Positions 30,134 to 39,589 of a stretch of 64,000 bases of DNA are shown here, one piece after another. The stretch is from positions 1-64,000 of the forward strand of contig JAJEGW010000208.1 in assembly GCA_022819605.1 (NCBI GenBank), written 5' to 3'. Position 1 is the first letter of the stretch; each line of letters starts with the position of its first letter. This DNA is from Silicimonas sp. Its GTDB lineage: Bacteria > Pseudomonadota > Alphaproteobacteria > Rhodobacterales > Rhodobacteraceae. The position numbers and the translations under genes are program-made. The notes under the pieces are model-generated. The model made no database searches. It worked only from the letters and a program-made list of their open reading frames with translations, and was not told the DNA's origin.

Positions 30134-30403
30134 GCCGGACCGAGCCTTCAATGCGCCGGAATCGGCGTCGGTGACTCTGACCAATCAAACCCCGAACCGA
30201 CCGAGAATCTGCACATCGGCAAATGGTCGGCCGGCTTCCTGATCACGACGAGCGACGGCAGCCACGAGAGACCCGTCGCCCAGCGGGCGTTTCCGCTGGA
30301 CGACTTGCGACTGTGGAGACAGGACAGCCTGCCGGAAACCTCGGCTTGGTCCTCGACCTATGAACGACCGCCGATTTCCGAGGCGCCTTGCGCCACGATG
30401 TAG
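30134..30403 (+). pseudogene. Decayed coding fragment, family not recognised
   Basis: Between TGA 30131 and TAG 30401 there is an open frame with protein-like composition (for example HIGKWSAGFLITTSDGSHERP, then RAFPLDDLRLWRQD) but no usable start codon. Its 3' end overlaps the convergent small membrane protein gene. I read it as the tail of a lost gene, but cannot name the family. Confidence 0.3.
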
Positions 30404-30543
30404 ACCAGAATCGGCAGCACGATCATCTGCACGTCACTGCCGGATACGTTGGTGAAGTGGCCAATGAGCGCAATGATCAGGGCGATGATTGCGGCGACGC
30501 CTTTCTTCGACTTGAGCATGTCGGCGATTGGGGTGACGATCAT
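30358..30543 (-). CDS. Small membrane protein, phage/holin-like size
   Basis: A 61-residue protein with two strongly hydrophobic stretches (GVAAIIALIIALIGHF near 15-30 and VQMIVLPILVYIVAQGA near 38-54) joined by a short polar turn, and a charged N-terminus (MLKSKKG). An AAAGGAAAA ribosome binding site lies five to six bases upstream of ATG 30543, which supports translation. Size and topology resemble small phage holin-like or gene-transfer-agent membrane proteins, but no specific family was recognised. Confidence 0.5.
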   Translation of the reverse strand: MIVTPIADMLKSKKGVAAIIALIIALIGHFTNVSGSDVQMIVLPILVYIVAQGASEIGGRS

Positions 30544-30976
30544 GGCATTTTCCTTTCTGATTCAAGATTGACCCAGTCGGCGAACTGGCAACACTCGACA
30601 GAACGAACCTGCACTGAATCTAACGCCTAACGCCTCCTGTGTCTTCTTCTGCCACTCTGCGGATGCTCAAAACACACCAACTCATCCGCAAGAACTGGTA
30701 TTGGGGCGCTACAGTTGCACAAGATGTAGACTCCGTCAAGTCCATAAGTGGCGGCATCAAGACACTGTTCGAAACCGTGCCAGACGTGACGCAGAGCGCC
30801 GAACCCGAAGGGGAAGGGCGCTGGCGCGCAGACGGGCGATACGTCGGAATCCATGTGGATTCCAAGACAGGCGGTCGCCCGAACTGCCCTGCTGAACCCG
30901 GTCATTTTTCGCATTTGCGACTAGGCAGCTGATCGAGATTCTGAACGAATGCCACCCTGGCGCGCTTGGCGGGAAG
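30544..30976. other. Gap with unrecognised open frames
   Basis: A plus-strand open frame at 30639-30932 encodes WRADGRYVGIHVDSKTGG-like sequence, and the next frame carries on from 30896 toward 31198. This may be one gene broken by a frameshift, but no family could be assigned, so no CDS is called. Confidence 0.3.
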
Positions 30977-31198
30977 GTGCCTTATCTGGTATCGGAAACG
31001 AGTCTGGATAGGGTGTGCAAGGAATTTGCGTGGGAGGATGCGGTGTTCCAAAACCTCGAGGTCTTTGCCATCGCAATCGAAGGCACGGCTAAGTGCCCGT
31101 TCACGTCAGAGCACATGGTCCGCAATGTCGGAGTGCTTGGAGCCAATACCCGTTCGGCCGAGAATCATTGCTCCGTAGAGATCACCGAAGACGCATGA
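30977..31198 (+). CDS. Unrecognised short ORF coupled to the BKACE gene
   Basis: A 73-residue frame from GTG 30977, open back to 30896, ending in TGA at 31196-31198. The stop overlaps the BKACE start (ATGA), the pattern of translational coupling, which argues that the 3' end is real coding sequence. It contains EFAWEDAVFQNLEVFAIAIEG and CPFTSEHMVRNVGVLG. There is no proper ribosome binding site before the GTG, so it may be the remains of a longer gene. No function is proposed. Confidence 0.35.
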   Translation: MPYLVSETSLDRVCKEFAWEDAVFQNLEVFAIAIEGTAKCPFTSEHMVRNVGVLGANTRSAENHCSVEITEDA

Positions 31199-32028
31199 CG
31201 CCATCGCGCCCCTTGCCCAGGTTGATGGTCGCGCCGAACGGTGCGCGACGGGGCAAGGCAGACCATAAGGCATTGCCGATCACGCTGGAGGAAATCGTCG
31301 CGACGGCCGTGGCGTGCCAAAAAGCTGGGGCGGACGGCCTGCACCTGCATGTGCGCGACAAGGAAGGAAAGCACAGTCTTGACACGGGGCTGTACCGGGA
31401 GGCGATGACCGCCCTCGAACACGCTGCGCCCGACCTGTTCCTTCAGGTGACGAGTGAGGCGGCAGGTCGATACAGCGCCGACGCACAGCAAGCAATGATC
31501 CGCGAGTTGCGGCCACCCTCGGCATCCGTCGCCCTTCGCGAGATGCTCTGTGCCAGCACCGAAGTTGACAGCGCGCGGGCATTCTACGCTTGGGCCCAGG
31601 ACAATGGGGTCGACGTGCAACACATTGTGTACACGGCGGAGGAGTTGCGCTGGCTGCTGGAATGCATCGACCAAGAGGTGGTTCCGGGCACGCATCACCA
31701 GTTGCAACTCGTGCTCGGATCGTACGCAGGATCAGTGCTTCCTCGCCCATGCGATCTTGAAGCCTATCTGGCACCGCTGAACGCACGAAGTGCCGATCTG
31801 ACATTCGACTGGATGGTTTGCGCCTTCGGTTCGACTGAAACGGCCTGCCTGGCGCATGCTGCAGCCCTTGGTGGCAAGGTGCGTGTCGGGTTCGAGAACT
31901 CGCTCTGGAATGCAGACGGAACCTTGGCGCGTGACAATGCCGCACGCGTGGCGGAGGTTTGTGCCGTGCTTGACGAAACTGCGTCAGTCCACAAGGCGGG
32001 TCAGACCTTGTCCCCCGGCGACAGATGA
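31195..32028 (+). CDS. 3-keto-5-aminohexanoate cleavage enzyme family (BKACE, DUF849)
   Basis: A TIM-barrel enzyme of the beta-keto acid cleavage family, which exchanges an acetyl unit between a beta-keto acid and acetyl-CoA using a zinc ion. The 277-residue protein has the zinc-binding HLHVRD motif near residue 49 and the C-terminal KVRVGFENSLW segment near 222. The long extension upstream of ATG 31195 is rejected because it lacks family similarity. The substrate of BKACE proteins is set by pocket residues and cannot be read here. The last 28 bases overlap the 3' end of the convergent cupin gene. Confidence 0.85.
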   Translation: MTPSRPLPRLMVAPNGARRGKADHKALPITLEEIVATAVACQKAGADGLHLHVRDKEGKHSLDTGLYREAMTALEHAAPDLFLQVTSEAAGRYSADAQQAMIRELRPPSASVALREMLCASTEVDSARAFYAWAQDNGVDVQHIVYTAEELRWLLECIDQEVVPGTHHQLQLVLGSYAGSVLPRPCDLEAYLAPLNARSADLTFDWMVCAFGSTETACLAHAAALGGKVRVGFENSLWNADGTLARDNAARVAEVCAVLDETASVHKAGQTLSPGDR

Positions 32029-32474
32029 GGAACGGTCTTGCCCGCATCCGTGAATGGCCGTGTGACCTCAGCTGCGGCATGGAACCACAGTATCTTCAGA
32101 TGACCTCCACGGATGTTCACAATGCGACGGGACGAACAGGCCGGAATGAAGCGGGTGACCATGGGTTCCGGTTCGGACTGAACTACGGCGCCTTCGACCA
32201 AGACCCGGCCTTCGAGGATCGTGACTTGTTTGCCGCAGTTGTGGCGGTGCATGGGTGGCGCGGAGCCGGCTGGAATCGCGATCGCGACCGTCGCGAACGG
32301 CGGAGCATCCACGCGCTCGCCTCCAACCATCAGTCTGGTCTCGACACCATCGTCCTGTGCAAAGTGCAGGATCGACGCATAAGGAACGATAGCTGTTTCG
32401 GAAGTGGAGATGTTCGTGCGTGGAAATCTCGTGCACGAGACTGCAGTGACATGGCGGTTAGTCGAGCCATGCAT
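32001..32474 (-). CDS. Cupin-domain protein
   Basis: A small beta-barrel protein, 157 residues from ATG 32474. The cupin motif is visible as PPMHRHNCGKQVTILEGRVLVEG near residues 73-95, with metal-ligand histidines. The first 30 residues look unlike the family and have no good ribosome binding site, so the true start is uncertain. It is divergent from the AEC transporter and overlaps the BKACE gene by 28 bases tail to tail. It could be a small isomerase or dioxygenase, or a ligand-binding protein. Confidence 0.65.
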   Translation of the reverse strand: MHGSTNRHVTAVSCTRFPRTNISTSETAIVPYASILHFAQDDGVETRLMVGGERVDAPPFATVAIAIPAGSAPPMHRHNCGKQVTILEGRVLVEGAVVQSEPEPMVTRFIPACSSRRIVNIRGGHLKILWFHAAAEVTRPFTDAGKTVPHLSPGDKV

Positions 32475-32515
32475 GGAACCCCCAAAGGCAGCGAAACAAC
32501 CGGAAGCGGGATCAG

Positions 32516-33406
32516 GTGCCAGGTGAGATCTTGAACATCATCGCCCCGGTCCTCGCAATTGCCGGGATTGGGTTTCTCCTGGAAATTCGCGGCATCGGTT
32601 TCCATTCCGAAACGCTGACCCGGCTTTCTATGCTGATCGGAACGCCGTCATTGGTGTTCTCGTCCTTGACAAGCACTGCCCTGCCCGATGATTCGCTTGG
32701 CCGCATCTTGGCGATCAGTTCAGCTGCGTTTCTTGTGGCCGGTGCGCTGGCCATGGCTGCGCTTCTTGTCCTGCGCCTGAATTGGCGAACATTTCTGTCG
32801 CCCCTGTCGATTCCCAATGCTGGAAACGCCGGGCTGCCAATCGTCTTTTTCGCCTTTGCCGAACCGGGACTGGCGATCGGTGCGGCATTCTACTTCGTCG
32901 CCACGCTGGTACAGTACACGGTTGTCCCCGCCGTCGTAACCGGCGATCCAGGCATTCAGAAACTGCTGGGCCTTCCGTTGGTCTGGGCAGTTGTGGCGGT
33001 GCTCCTGTTCCGAATCACCGATCTGCCGGTCCCGGCTGTCGTCGCCGACGTGACCGCGCTTCTGGGTGGAATCATGATCCCGGTGATGCTGATCTTGCTC
33101 GGGAGTGCGCTGGCGCGGCTGAAGGTCGACGATATTGGAACGTCTACATTGCTTGCAGGCGTAAGGCTTGCGGTCGGGATAGCTACCGGTCTGATGTTGA
33201 TCACAGTCTTCAACCTCGAAGGCGTGGAGGCGGGCGCGATCTTTCTGCTGTCCGCCATGCCCTCTGCGCTGATCACCTACGTGATCGCCGAACACTATGG
33301 CCGCGACCCGGAGCGTGTGGCTGGGCTTGTTGTCAGCTCCACCGTTCTGAATTTCGCGTGCTTGCCGCTATTGATCATCGCTGCGATCCGAATTGCCGGA
33401 TTGTAA
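32516..33406 (+). CDS. AEC family transporter (auxin efflux carrier-like permease)
   Basis: A 296-residue integral membrane protein with about ten hydrophobic segments in two five-helix halves. The conserved broken-helix proline and asparagine pattern SIPNAGNAGLPIVFFAF lies near residue 98, and PSALITYVIAEHYG near 250. AEC proteins of bacteria usually carry malate, malonate or other small dicarboxylates. It starts with GTG 32516. Context with BKACE and cupin genes fits organic-acid transport, but this is only suggestive. Confidence 0.85.
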   Translation: MPGEILNIIAPVLAIAGIGFLLEIRGIGFHSETLTRLSMLIGTPSLVFSSLTSTALPDDSLGRILAISSAAFLVAGALAMAALLVLRLNWRTFLSPLSIPNAGNAGLPIVFFAFAEPGLAIGAAFYFVATLVQYTVVPAVVTGDPGIQKLLGLPLVWAVVAVLLFRITDLPVPAVVADVTALLGGIMIPVMLILLGSALARLKVDDIGTSTLLAGVRLAVGIATGLMLITVFNLEGVEAGAIFLLSAMPSALITYVIAEHYGRDPERVAGLVVSSTVLNFACLPLLIIAAIRIAGL

Positions 33407-33826
33407 GTTCGGGCATTCGCTATCCGCGATGCGGCGAATACAACGGCGGAATCGCCGAGATCACAGTGCCCGCCTGTTCGGCGCTCTCAACCACTTCGAG
33501 ACGGCGATTGGCCATCGGCGTGTTCCCGTGCCCGTGGCATGACGCCTTCTCGCGAATCGGATTGAAGTACTTTTCGGGTCGAGCGAACCGGTCACGCGGC
33601 GCTAAGTCGCGCGCGACCGCCATCGGCCTTTTTGCGTACATCACGTCGGGCCGTGCCGCGGAAGGCAACGCATGTTGCAAGGTGTCGGTTCATCTTGTTC
33701 TGCCATGGCTGATGCTGAACCAGATTCAGCGTTCCTCTTGCCAAATCACGACCTGGCCCAATGGTCTGCCCCGCCGCCTCCTTGACCAGTCTGCGCATTG
33801 CGCCGGTCGCCTTGCCCATGCCATCG
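33407..33826. other. Gap with no recognised gene
   Basis: Between the convergent AEC and DapA-like genes. Both strands were translated; a minus-strand frame at 33592-33897 overlaps the lyase gene and has no recognisable similarity. No clear terminator hairpin was seen. Confidence 0.4.
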
Positions 33827-34750
33827 TTACCGGCCCGCCCGTGCCAGAGCCTTAAGGTCCTCGACATCCGCCTTGAGGCGGGCCATCTGTTCGGCACTCA
33901 GCGGCACGAGCGGCGGTGCCATGCGAATCCAACTGTCGTCACCGCTGCGCCAGGCTTCCAGCTGTTTCATGGCCGCCATCAACGGATACTTCGATGCCAC
34001 CGCGCGGGCTGCCTTCACCAACGCGAACGCATCGCTGTCAGGTCCTTCAGCCGCGGCCATCGCGGCACGCGAGTAGGCCCCGAACGCGTTCGTCGATCCC
34101 GAGATGATGCCGGCGCAACCACCGGCCAGCCCATCGAACAGGAATGCCTCGCTTGAAGGGTAGACGTCAAATCCCGCATCCACCCCGCCAGTGGCATCTG
34201 CGAATGCGAGCGATTGCGACAGATCTCCACTTGAGTCCTTAAGGCCCGCAATCAATGGTCCAAAGGTTTGCTTCAGTCGAACAACGACATCGACCGGAAT
34301 CGGCGTCATCGACATCTGCGGAAAGTGGTAGAGATAGACCCGTAGCCGGTCATCGCCGACCTTCTCGACAAGCCGTGAGAAATAGGCGTAGAGGCCCTCG
34401 TCGCTGGGATCCTTGTAGTAGAACGGCGGCAGGGCAAGCACATTCACGAACCCGGCGGACATCGCCGCAGAGGTCAGATCGACAGCATCCTGCGTCGCAC
34501 AGGATCCGGTTCCAAATATCACTCGGCTCGGATCGAACCCAGCGTCGGCGAAGGCAGCGGGAAGCGTCATGCGCTCGCGATGTGAGATCGAGTTTCCCTC
34601 GCCCGTCGTTCCGGTCGGTGCCACGCCATCACAACCTCCCGCGGTGATCAGGTGCTGGCAATAGGCGACGAGCTTTTGGACATGGAGTGTGCCGTCCTCT
34701 CGAAACGGTGAAACAGCGGCCGCATAAATCCCTCGTTTGGCCTTTGACAT
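33827..34750 (-). CDS. Dihydrodipicolinate synthase/N-acetylneuraminate lyase family protein
   Basis: A class I aldolase TIM barrel of 307 residues. GVAPTGTTGEGNSISHRER near residues 42-60 holds the GTTGE carboxylate-binding motif, Tyr141 is in VYLYHFP, and the Schiff-base Lys171 is in IAGLKDSSGD. The start at ATG 34750 is marked by a strong AGGAGGG site; the frame extends 43 codons further but without similarity. The isolated position and divergence from lysine-pathway DapA suggest a catabolic lyase or dehydratase (for example a 4-hydroxy-2-oxoglutarate or keto-deoxy sugar acid aldolase) rather than lysine synthesis. Confidence 0.85.
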   Translation of the reverse strand: MSKAKRGIYAAAVSPFREDGTLHVQKLVAYCQHLITAGGCDGVAPTGTTGEGNSISHRERMTLPAAFADAGFDPSRVIFGTGSCATQDAVDLTSAAMSAGFVNVLALPPFYYKDPSDEGLYAYFSRLVEKVGDDRLRVYLYHFPQMSMTPIPVDVVVRLKQTFGPLIAGLKDSSGDLSQSLAFADATGGVDAGFDVYPSSEAFLFDGLAGGCAGIISGSTNAFGAYSRAAMAAAEGPDSDAFALVKAARAVASKYPLMAAMKQLEAWRSGDDSWIRMAPPLVPLSAEQMARLKADVEDLKALARAGR

Positions 34751-35144
34751 GTCCCTATGCTCCCTCCTGCAACTGCAAAGCCGGAATTGCCGTCGCGCAT
34801 GGAAAAACGCGAATGGCAACTCCCGCATCGGGACATTGTGCGTGCAAACCTTCGTCGCGTCGACGCGCCTTTCGGTCATGAACGCACTCGCCCGATGGTC
34901 GGCTAGCCTGCCCTCGCCCCGAATGCCGTACAGGCAGACGTTGTTGACGGCAAGATGGCCAAGGCAGGATTCGACGGGCTAATTCGGAGATGCCGCAAGT
35001 CCGACCTTGCCGCATCGAGGCGCCATGCGCACGGACGAGAAGCGTAGGCGTCAGCCAGTCGACAACCCGTGAAATCAAGGCTTGCGGCGGCCTGACGGTC
35101 AGTTAAGTCAATCATATATTTCCCTTCTGAAGGACGACTTGCAC
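34751..35144. other. Gap with no recognised gene
   Basis: Between divergent DapA-like and GST genes, so both promoters should lie here. No full-length or recognisable fragment was found on either strand, and no operator was identified. Confidence 0.4.
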
Positions 35145-35783
35145 ATGATCGACCTCTACACCTGGACTACTCCGAACGGCCGCAAGGTCTCGATCATGCT
35201 CGAAGAGCTTGGCATCGACTACACCGTGCACGCCATCGACATCTCGAAGGGCGAGCAATTCGCGCCCGAATTCCTGAGAGTCGCCCCCAACAACCGCATT
35301 CCGGCCATCGTCGATCACGACACCGGCGTCCAGATGATGGAGTCAGGAGCTATCATGCTCTATCTCGCCGAAAAATTCGGTCGATTCTTGCCAAAGGGCG
35401 GCGAGCGCTGGCCGGCAATCGAATGGCTCATGTGGCAGATGGGCGGTGTCGGCCCGATGTTCGGACAGGTCCACCACTTCGTAAGGTTCAATGCAGGCAA
35501 GTCCGCCTATGCGGAAGAGCGCTACTCGAAGGAGACAAGGCGCCTTTACGGCGTTCTTGACAAGCGGCTCGAAGGGCGCGACTACATCGCGGGCGCAGGT
35601 CGCGGCGAGTATTCGATCACCGACATGGCCACCTGGCCGTGGGTCTCTCGCTATGACTGGCAGGAAATCGATCTGCAAGAATTTCCCAACGTTCGTGACT
35701 GGTACGTCCGCATTGCCGAACGGCCGGCAGTGCAGCGCGGCTACCAGATACCAAAGTACGTGAGCGACGTTCCCCGGCCCTGA
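35145..35783 (+). CDS. Glutathione S-transferase, YfcG/Ure2p-like
   Basis: A 212-residue GST of the nu/Ure2p-like type. It opens MIDLYTWTTPNGRKVSIMLEELG with the TPNG loop that characterises disulfide-bond oxidoreductase YfcG-like proteins, followed by NNRIPAIVDHD and MMESGAIMLYLAEKFG for glutathione binding, and an alpha-helical C-terminal domain. Such proteins typically reduce small disulfides with glutathione. ATG 35145 has AGGACG upstream; a longer frame from 35082 has no support. A decayed dehydrogenase fragment follows directly. Confidence 0.88.
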   Translation: MIDLYTWTTPNGRKVSIMLEELGIDYTVHAIDISKGEQFAPEFLRVAPNNRIPAIVDHDTGVQMMESGAIMLYLAEKFGRFLPKGGERWPAIEWLMWQMGGVGPMFGQVHHFVRFNAGKSAYAEERYSKETRRLYGVLDKRLEGRDYIAGAGRGEYSITDMATWPWVSRYDWQEIDLQEFPNVRDWYVRIAERPAVQRGYQIPKYVSDVPRP

Positions 35784-36058
35784 ACCGCAAGTATGTGTTC
35801 AACGCGGGCAATGCTCGCGGCTTCATCTCGGGCTGCCGCTTCGCTGATCACATCCCATCGAAGACCTGAAACGGTCGTTCAAGGATCTACAACCTGCATG
35901 AGGATGTCGGCATGGCCGTGGTCTTGTCGGAAGAACTTGGCAGCTCAATGCGGACCGGCCACCAGACCTTGGCCAGAATCCAGGCAGCAATGGATGCAGG
36001 CGCGGAGGACAAGGATTTTACGTGCATCCACCCCGAGATGGACAACTCGGCAGAATAA
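35783..36058 (+). pseudogene. C-terminal remnant resembling a 3-hydroxyisobutyrate dehydrogenase family gene
   Basis: Immediately after the GST stop, one reading frame encodes NAGNARGFISGCRFAD, is interrupted by TGA at 35867-35869, and resumes as NLHEDVGMAVVLSEELG ... MDAGAEDKDFTCIHPEM to TAA at 36056. The second part looks like the C-terminal helical domain of beta-hydroxyacid dehydrogenases. Around the TGA the +1 frame (PIEDLKRSFKDL) also reads sensibly, so an indel pair is likely. The N-terminal NAD-binding half is missing. Confidence 0.45.
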
Positions 36059-36316
36059 CTGCGCCGAAAGCGCTCGTTCCAGGCGCTCCGATCCGGCGCT
36101 CCGGACAGTCGGTGGATGGTCTGCAATGTTCCGTTCATACCATCGCCTTGGCCCGACTTTGTGCACCTTTCCGAAACGCATGGCGACAACGCGCATTTGG
36201 TCGCGAGGCTATTGGCCGCAGCGTCTCAATCTTGTCCGGCTCCAGGAGCACGGAACATGGGGTGACGCCCGCTTGGGGCTGGGCTAAAGAGCGCTTCGAA
36301 CCGAAGGAGCCATCCG

Positions 36317-38035
36317 ATGGGCCGCATCCTTATAACCAGCGCCATTCCCTACATCAACGGGATCAAGCATCTTGGCAATCTCGTGGGATCCCAGTTGCCC
36401 GCAGACCTGTATGCCCGCTACATGCGCGCCCGGGGGCACGAAGTCCTCTTTCTCTGTGCCACCGACGAGCATGGCACTCCTGCGGAACTCGCGGCGGACA
36501 GGGCCGGCAAGCCCGTCGCCGAGTATTGCGCGGAAATGTGGGCCGTCCAGAAGGACCTTGTGGACGGATTCGCCCTCTCGTTCGACAAGTACGGCAGGTC
36601 GTCGAGCACGCAAAACCACAGGCTGACGCAGCATCTCGCGGGAAAGCTCGCCGAGGCCGGACTGATCGAGGAAGTCACCGAAGATCAACTCTACTCCAAA
36701 ACGGACGATCGCTTCCTGCCCGACCGGTATGTCGAAGGCACCTGCCCAGAATGCGGATATGAACGCGCGCGCGGGGACCAGTGCGAAAACTGCACCAAGC
36801 AGCTCGACCCGATCGACCTCATCCAGCCTCGTTCCGCGATTTCCGGCTCGACCGACCTCGAGATGCGGGAGACCAAGCACCTCTACCTCAAGCAGCGCAA
36901 TCTGCGACAACAGCTTTCTGACTGGATCGACAGCAAGACCGACTGGCCGATCTTGACCACCTCGATCGCCCGGAAGTGGCTGGATGACGGCGACGGTCTG
37001 CAGGATCGGGGCATCACCCGCGATCTCGACTGGGGCGTTCCAGTAATGCGTGGCGACGAACCCTGGCCCGGCATGGAAGGCAAGGTCTTCTATGTCTGGT
37101 TCGATGCGCCGATCGAGTATATTGCGTGCGCGAAGGAGTGGACGGACGGGCGCGGAGCCGAGGATGCGGAATGGGAGCGATGGTGGCGAACCGACAAGGG
37201 CGCGGACGACGTCCGCTATGTCCAGTTCATGGGCAAGGACAACGTGCCGTTCCACACGCTCAGCTTTCCCGCGACGATCATTGGATCGGGCGAACCTTGG
37301 AAGCTCGTGGATTACATCAAGTCGTTCAACTACCTGAACTACGATGGCGGTCAGTTCTCGACCTCCCTCGGCCGCGGGGTCTTCATGGATCAGGCGCTTG
37401 AAATCCTTCCGGCCGACTACTGGCGCTGGTGGCTCCTGAGCCATGCCCCCGAAAACTCGGACAGCGAATTCACTTGGGACAACTTCCAGGCGAGCGTGAA
37501 CAAGGATCTGGCCGACGTTCTCGGCAACTTCGTGAGCAGGGTGACAAAGTTCTGCAGGTCGCGCTTTGACGGCACCGTGCCGTCAGGGGGAACGTTCGGG
37601 GCAGACGAAGAGGCGCTGATCGCGCGTCTCGCAAGCGGCCTCAAGGCCTACGAGACCCATATGGGAGCAATCGAGATCCGGAAGTCCGCCGCTGAACTGC
37701 GTGCTCTCTGGGCGGCCGGCAACGAGTATCTGCAGGCTGCCGCCCCATGGACGGCCTACGGCGAAGATCCGGATCGTGCGGCGGTCTCCGTTCGCCTCGC
37801 GATCAACCTGATCCGCTTCTATGCCGTGATCTCCGCCCCGTTCATTCCGGACGCGTCGGCCCGAATGCTTGATGCGATGAACACATCCGACACTGCATGG
37901 CCATCAGACATGGGCGACGCGCTTTCGGTGCTGCAGCCGGGACACGCCATTGACGTTCCGGACATGCTCTTCCGAAAGATCACGGACGACGAGCGAGAAA
38001 CGTGGCGGGTGCAATTTGCCGGAACGCGGGACTGA
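36317..38035 (+). CDS. metG: Methionine-tRNA ligase
   Basis: Class I aminoacyl-tRNA synthetase of 572 residues without the C-terminal tRNA-binding extension, as usual in Rhodobacterales. [16 protein letters not shown] at 6-21 carries the HIGH-type ATP motif. Cys143, 146, 156 and 159 form the zinc knuckle (CPECG...CENC). The KMSKS-type loop reads [11 protein letters not shown], with Gln346 where the family usually has Lys. The start ATG 36317 has AAGGAG upstream. A Nudix gene follows ten bases downstream, suggesting co-transcription. Confidence 0.96.
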   Translation: MGRILITSAIPYINGIKHLGNLVGSQLPADLYARYMRARGHEVLFLCATDEHGTPAELAADRAGKPVAEYCAEMWAVQKDLVDGFALSFDKYGRSSSTQNHRLTQHLAGKLAEAGLIEEVTEDQLYSKTDDRFLPDRYVEGTCPECGYERARGDQCENCTKQLDPIDLIQPRSAISGSTDLEMRETKHLYLKQRNLRQQLSDWIDSKTDWPILTTSIARKWLDDGDGLQDRGITRDLDWGVPVMRGDEPWPGMEGKVFYVWFDAPIEYIACAKEWTDGRGAEDAEWERWWRTDKGADDVRYVQFMGKDNVPFHTLSFPATIIGSGEPWKLVDYIKSFNYLNYDGGQFSTSLGRGVFMDQALEILPADYWRWWLLSHAPENSDSEFTWDNFQASVNKDLADVLGNFVSRVTKFCRSRFDGTVPSGGTFGADEEALIARLASGLKAYETHMGAIEIRKSAAELRALWAAGNEYLQAAAPWTAYGEDPDRAAVSVRLAINLIRFYAVISAPFIPDASARMLDAMNTSDTAWPSDMGDALSVLQPGHAIDVPDMLFRKITDDERETWRVQFAGTRD

Positions 38036-38045
38036 ACTGCCCGAA

Positions 38046-38705
38046 ATGTCCGTTCCAGTCCAAGACGCGGCAACCGTCATCCTCGTCAGGGATCCCCAAG
38101 ACGCGCCCCGAATCCTGATGGGACAACGGGGAAGGGCCGCAGCCTTCATGCCCGAGAAGTTCGTCTTTCCGGGAGGCGCCGTCGACGAGACCGACGAAGC
38201 GGTGCCGTGCCCCACACTTGACCCGGTCTGCAGGAAGAGGTTGCTGGCCGAAACGACAACGACGGATCCCGACCGGTTCGCCGCCGCCGCGATTCGCGAA
38301 CTCTGGGAGGAAACCGGCCAGTGCCTGGGACGCACGGGAAACTGGCCGAACCCGCCCGTGCCATGGCGCGACTTCGCCGAGCGAGGCCTTCTGCCTGATG
38401 CCAGCCCCCTGAGCTTCTTCTTTCGCGCCCTTACGCCACCCGGACATTCGCGCCGCTACGATGCACGATTTTTCCTGGCCGATGCAGCCGCGCTTCGGTT
38501 CGACGCTGACGATTTTTCCCGGGCCGAATCCGAACTCAGTCACATTCAGTGGGTGCCGGTCGATCGGGCGCGCGAACTCGACCTGCCCTTTATCACGCAG
38601 CTCGTCCTGACGGAGCTCCAACGCCACCTTCCACGCACCGACGCCCCGGACCACGTGCCCTACCTGTGCAACGATGAGGCGGGAAGCCGGGTAATCTGGC
38701 TCTAG
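38046..38705 (+). CDS. Nudix hydrolase
   Basis: A 219-residue Nudix-fold pyrophosphohydrolase. The Nudix helix is split as in the NUDT8/CoA-pyrophosphatase-related group: KFVFPGGAVDETDEA near residues 38-52, then, after an insertion of about 25 residues, AAIRELWEETGQCLG near 77-91 with the metal-binding REL.EE core. The substrate is not evident. It begins ten bases after metG, and its stop overlaps by four bases the stop of the convergent EamA gene. Confidence 0.87.
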   Translation: MSVPVQDAATVILVRDPQDAPRILMGQRGRAAAFMPEKFVFPGGAVDETDEAVPCPTLDPVCRKRLLAETTTTDPDRFAAAAIRELWEETGQCLGRTGNWPNPPVPWRDFAERGLLPDASPLSFFFRALTPPGHSRRYDARFFLADAAALRFDADDFSRAESELSHIQWVPVDRARELDLPFITQLVLTELQRHLPRTDAPDHVPYLCNDEAGSRVIWL

Positions 38706-39589
38706 ACCAAGAATGCGATCGCAAGAATCGAGGTCGCCAGAACGCTGATTCCGAGCAATTCGCGCGGCCTGAGCGTTTCGCGGAACCAGAGAGCACCAAT
38801 CAGGATCGAAAAGATCAGTTCGATCTGCCCCACCGCGAAGACGTAGGCGGCGTTCATCAGGGAGAAGGCGGCGAACCAGCTCCAGCTTCCAACCAGGGAG
38901 AAGACACTGACGATCGACGTTTGACGCCATGCCGAAAGAGTAGCGACGATCTGGCCCGGTTCCTTCAGCCAAAGCCAGACTCCCAGCGCCAGTGTCTGCC
39001 AGAGCACGACGACGGCCAAGGTCACGCCACCGGTCAGAACCGGGTCTCCGGACGAAAGCGCCAGCGTTGCGCCCCGATAGGTTACGGCTGAGAGCGCGAA
39101 CAGGATGCCTGACAGGATCCCGATTCCCGCCGCCTTGTTGAAGATGCTGCCGCCTTCGGGCGGATCGGACAGGAGCAGCACACCGACAAATCCGAATGCA
39201 ATGGCGGCAGCCCCCGGACCCGAAATAAAGTCGCCCAAGATGACGAAACCGGCGAGAGCGGTCAGCATGACTTCGGTTTTCTTGAACGTGATGCCTACCG
39301 CGAATGCCCGCATCGAGAACAGGCTGACGGTGCAGACCGTGGCCAGGATCTGGAACGCCCCTCCCAGGATCGCAAAAGTCAGGAACGTGGGCGTGAGCAC
39401 CGGAAATTCGGCTCCGGTTGCAGCACCATATGCGAATGCCAGCGCAACCGCGAGGGGCCATGACCAGAGAAACCTCGCCCATGTCGCTGCTGCGGGGCTG
39501 AGCGCCGCGCCGACAAGGACCTTCTGGACCGCAAAGCGCATGGTCTGGGCTGCCGCCGCAAGCACCGAAAAGAGGACCCAAGGCTCCAT
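38702..39589 (-). CDS. EamA/DMT-family transporter
   Basis: A 295-residue drug/metabolite transporter with ten predicted membrane helices arranged as two EamA repeats of five. The second repeat ends with the typical QIELIFSILIGALWFRETLRPRELLGISVLATSILAIAFL. Such permeases export amino acids, metabolites or drugs; the substrate is not indicated. It lies next to the left edge of the degraded mobile island. Confidence 0.87.
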   Translation of the reverse strand: MEPWVLFSVLAAAAQTMRFAVQKVLVGAALSPAAATWARFLWSWPLAVALAFAYGAATGAEFPVLTPTFLTFAILGGAFQILATVCTVSLFSMRAFAVGITFKKTEVMLTALAGFVILGDFISGPGAAAIAFGFVGVLLLSDPPEGGSIFNKAAGIGILSGILFALSAVTYRGATLALSSGDPVLTGGVTLAVVVLWQTLALGVWLWLKEPGQIVATLSAWRQTSIVSVFSLVGSWSWFAAFSLMNAAYVFAVGQIELIFSILIGALWFRETLRPRELLGISVLATSILAIAFLV

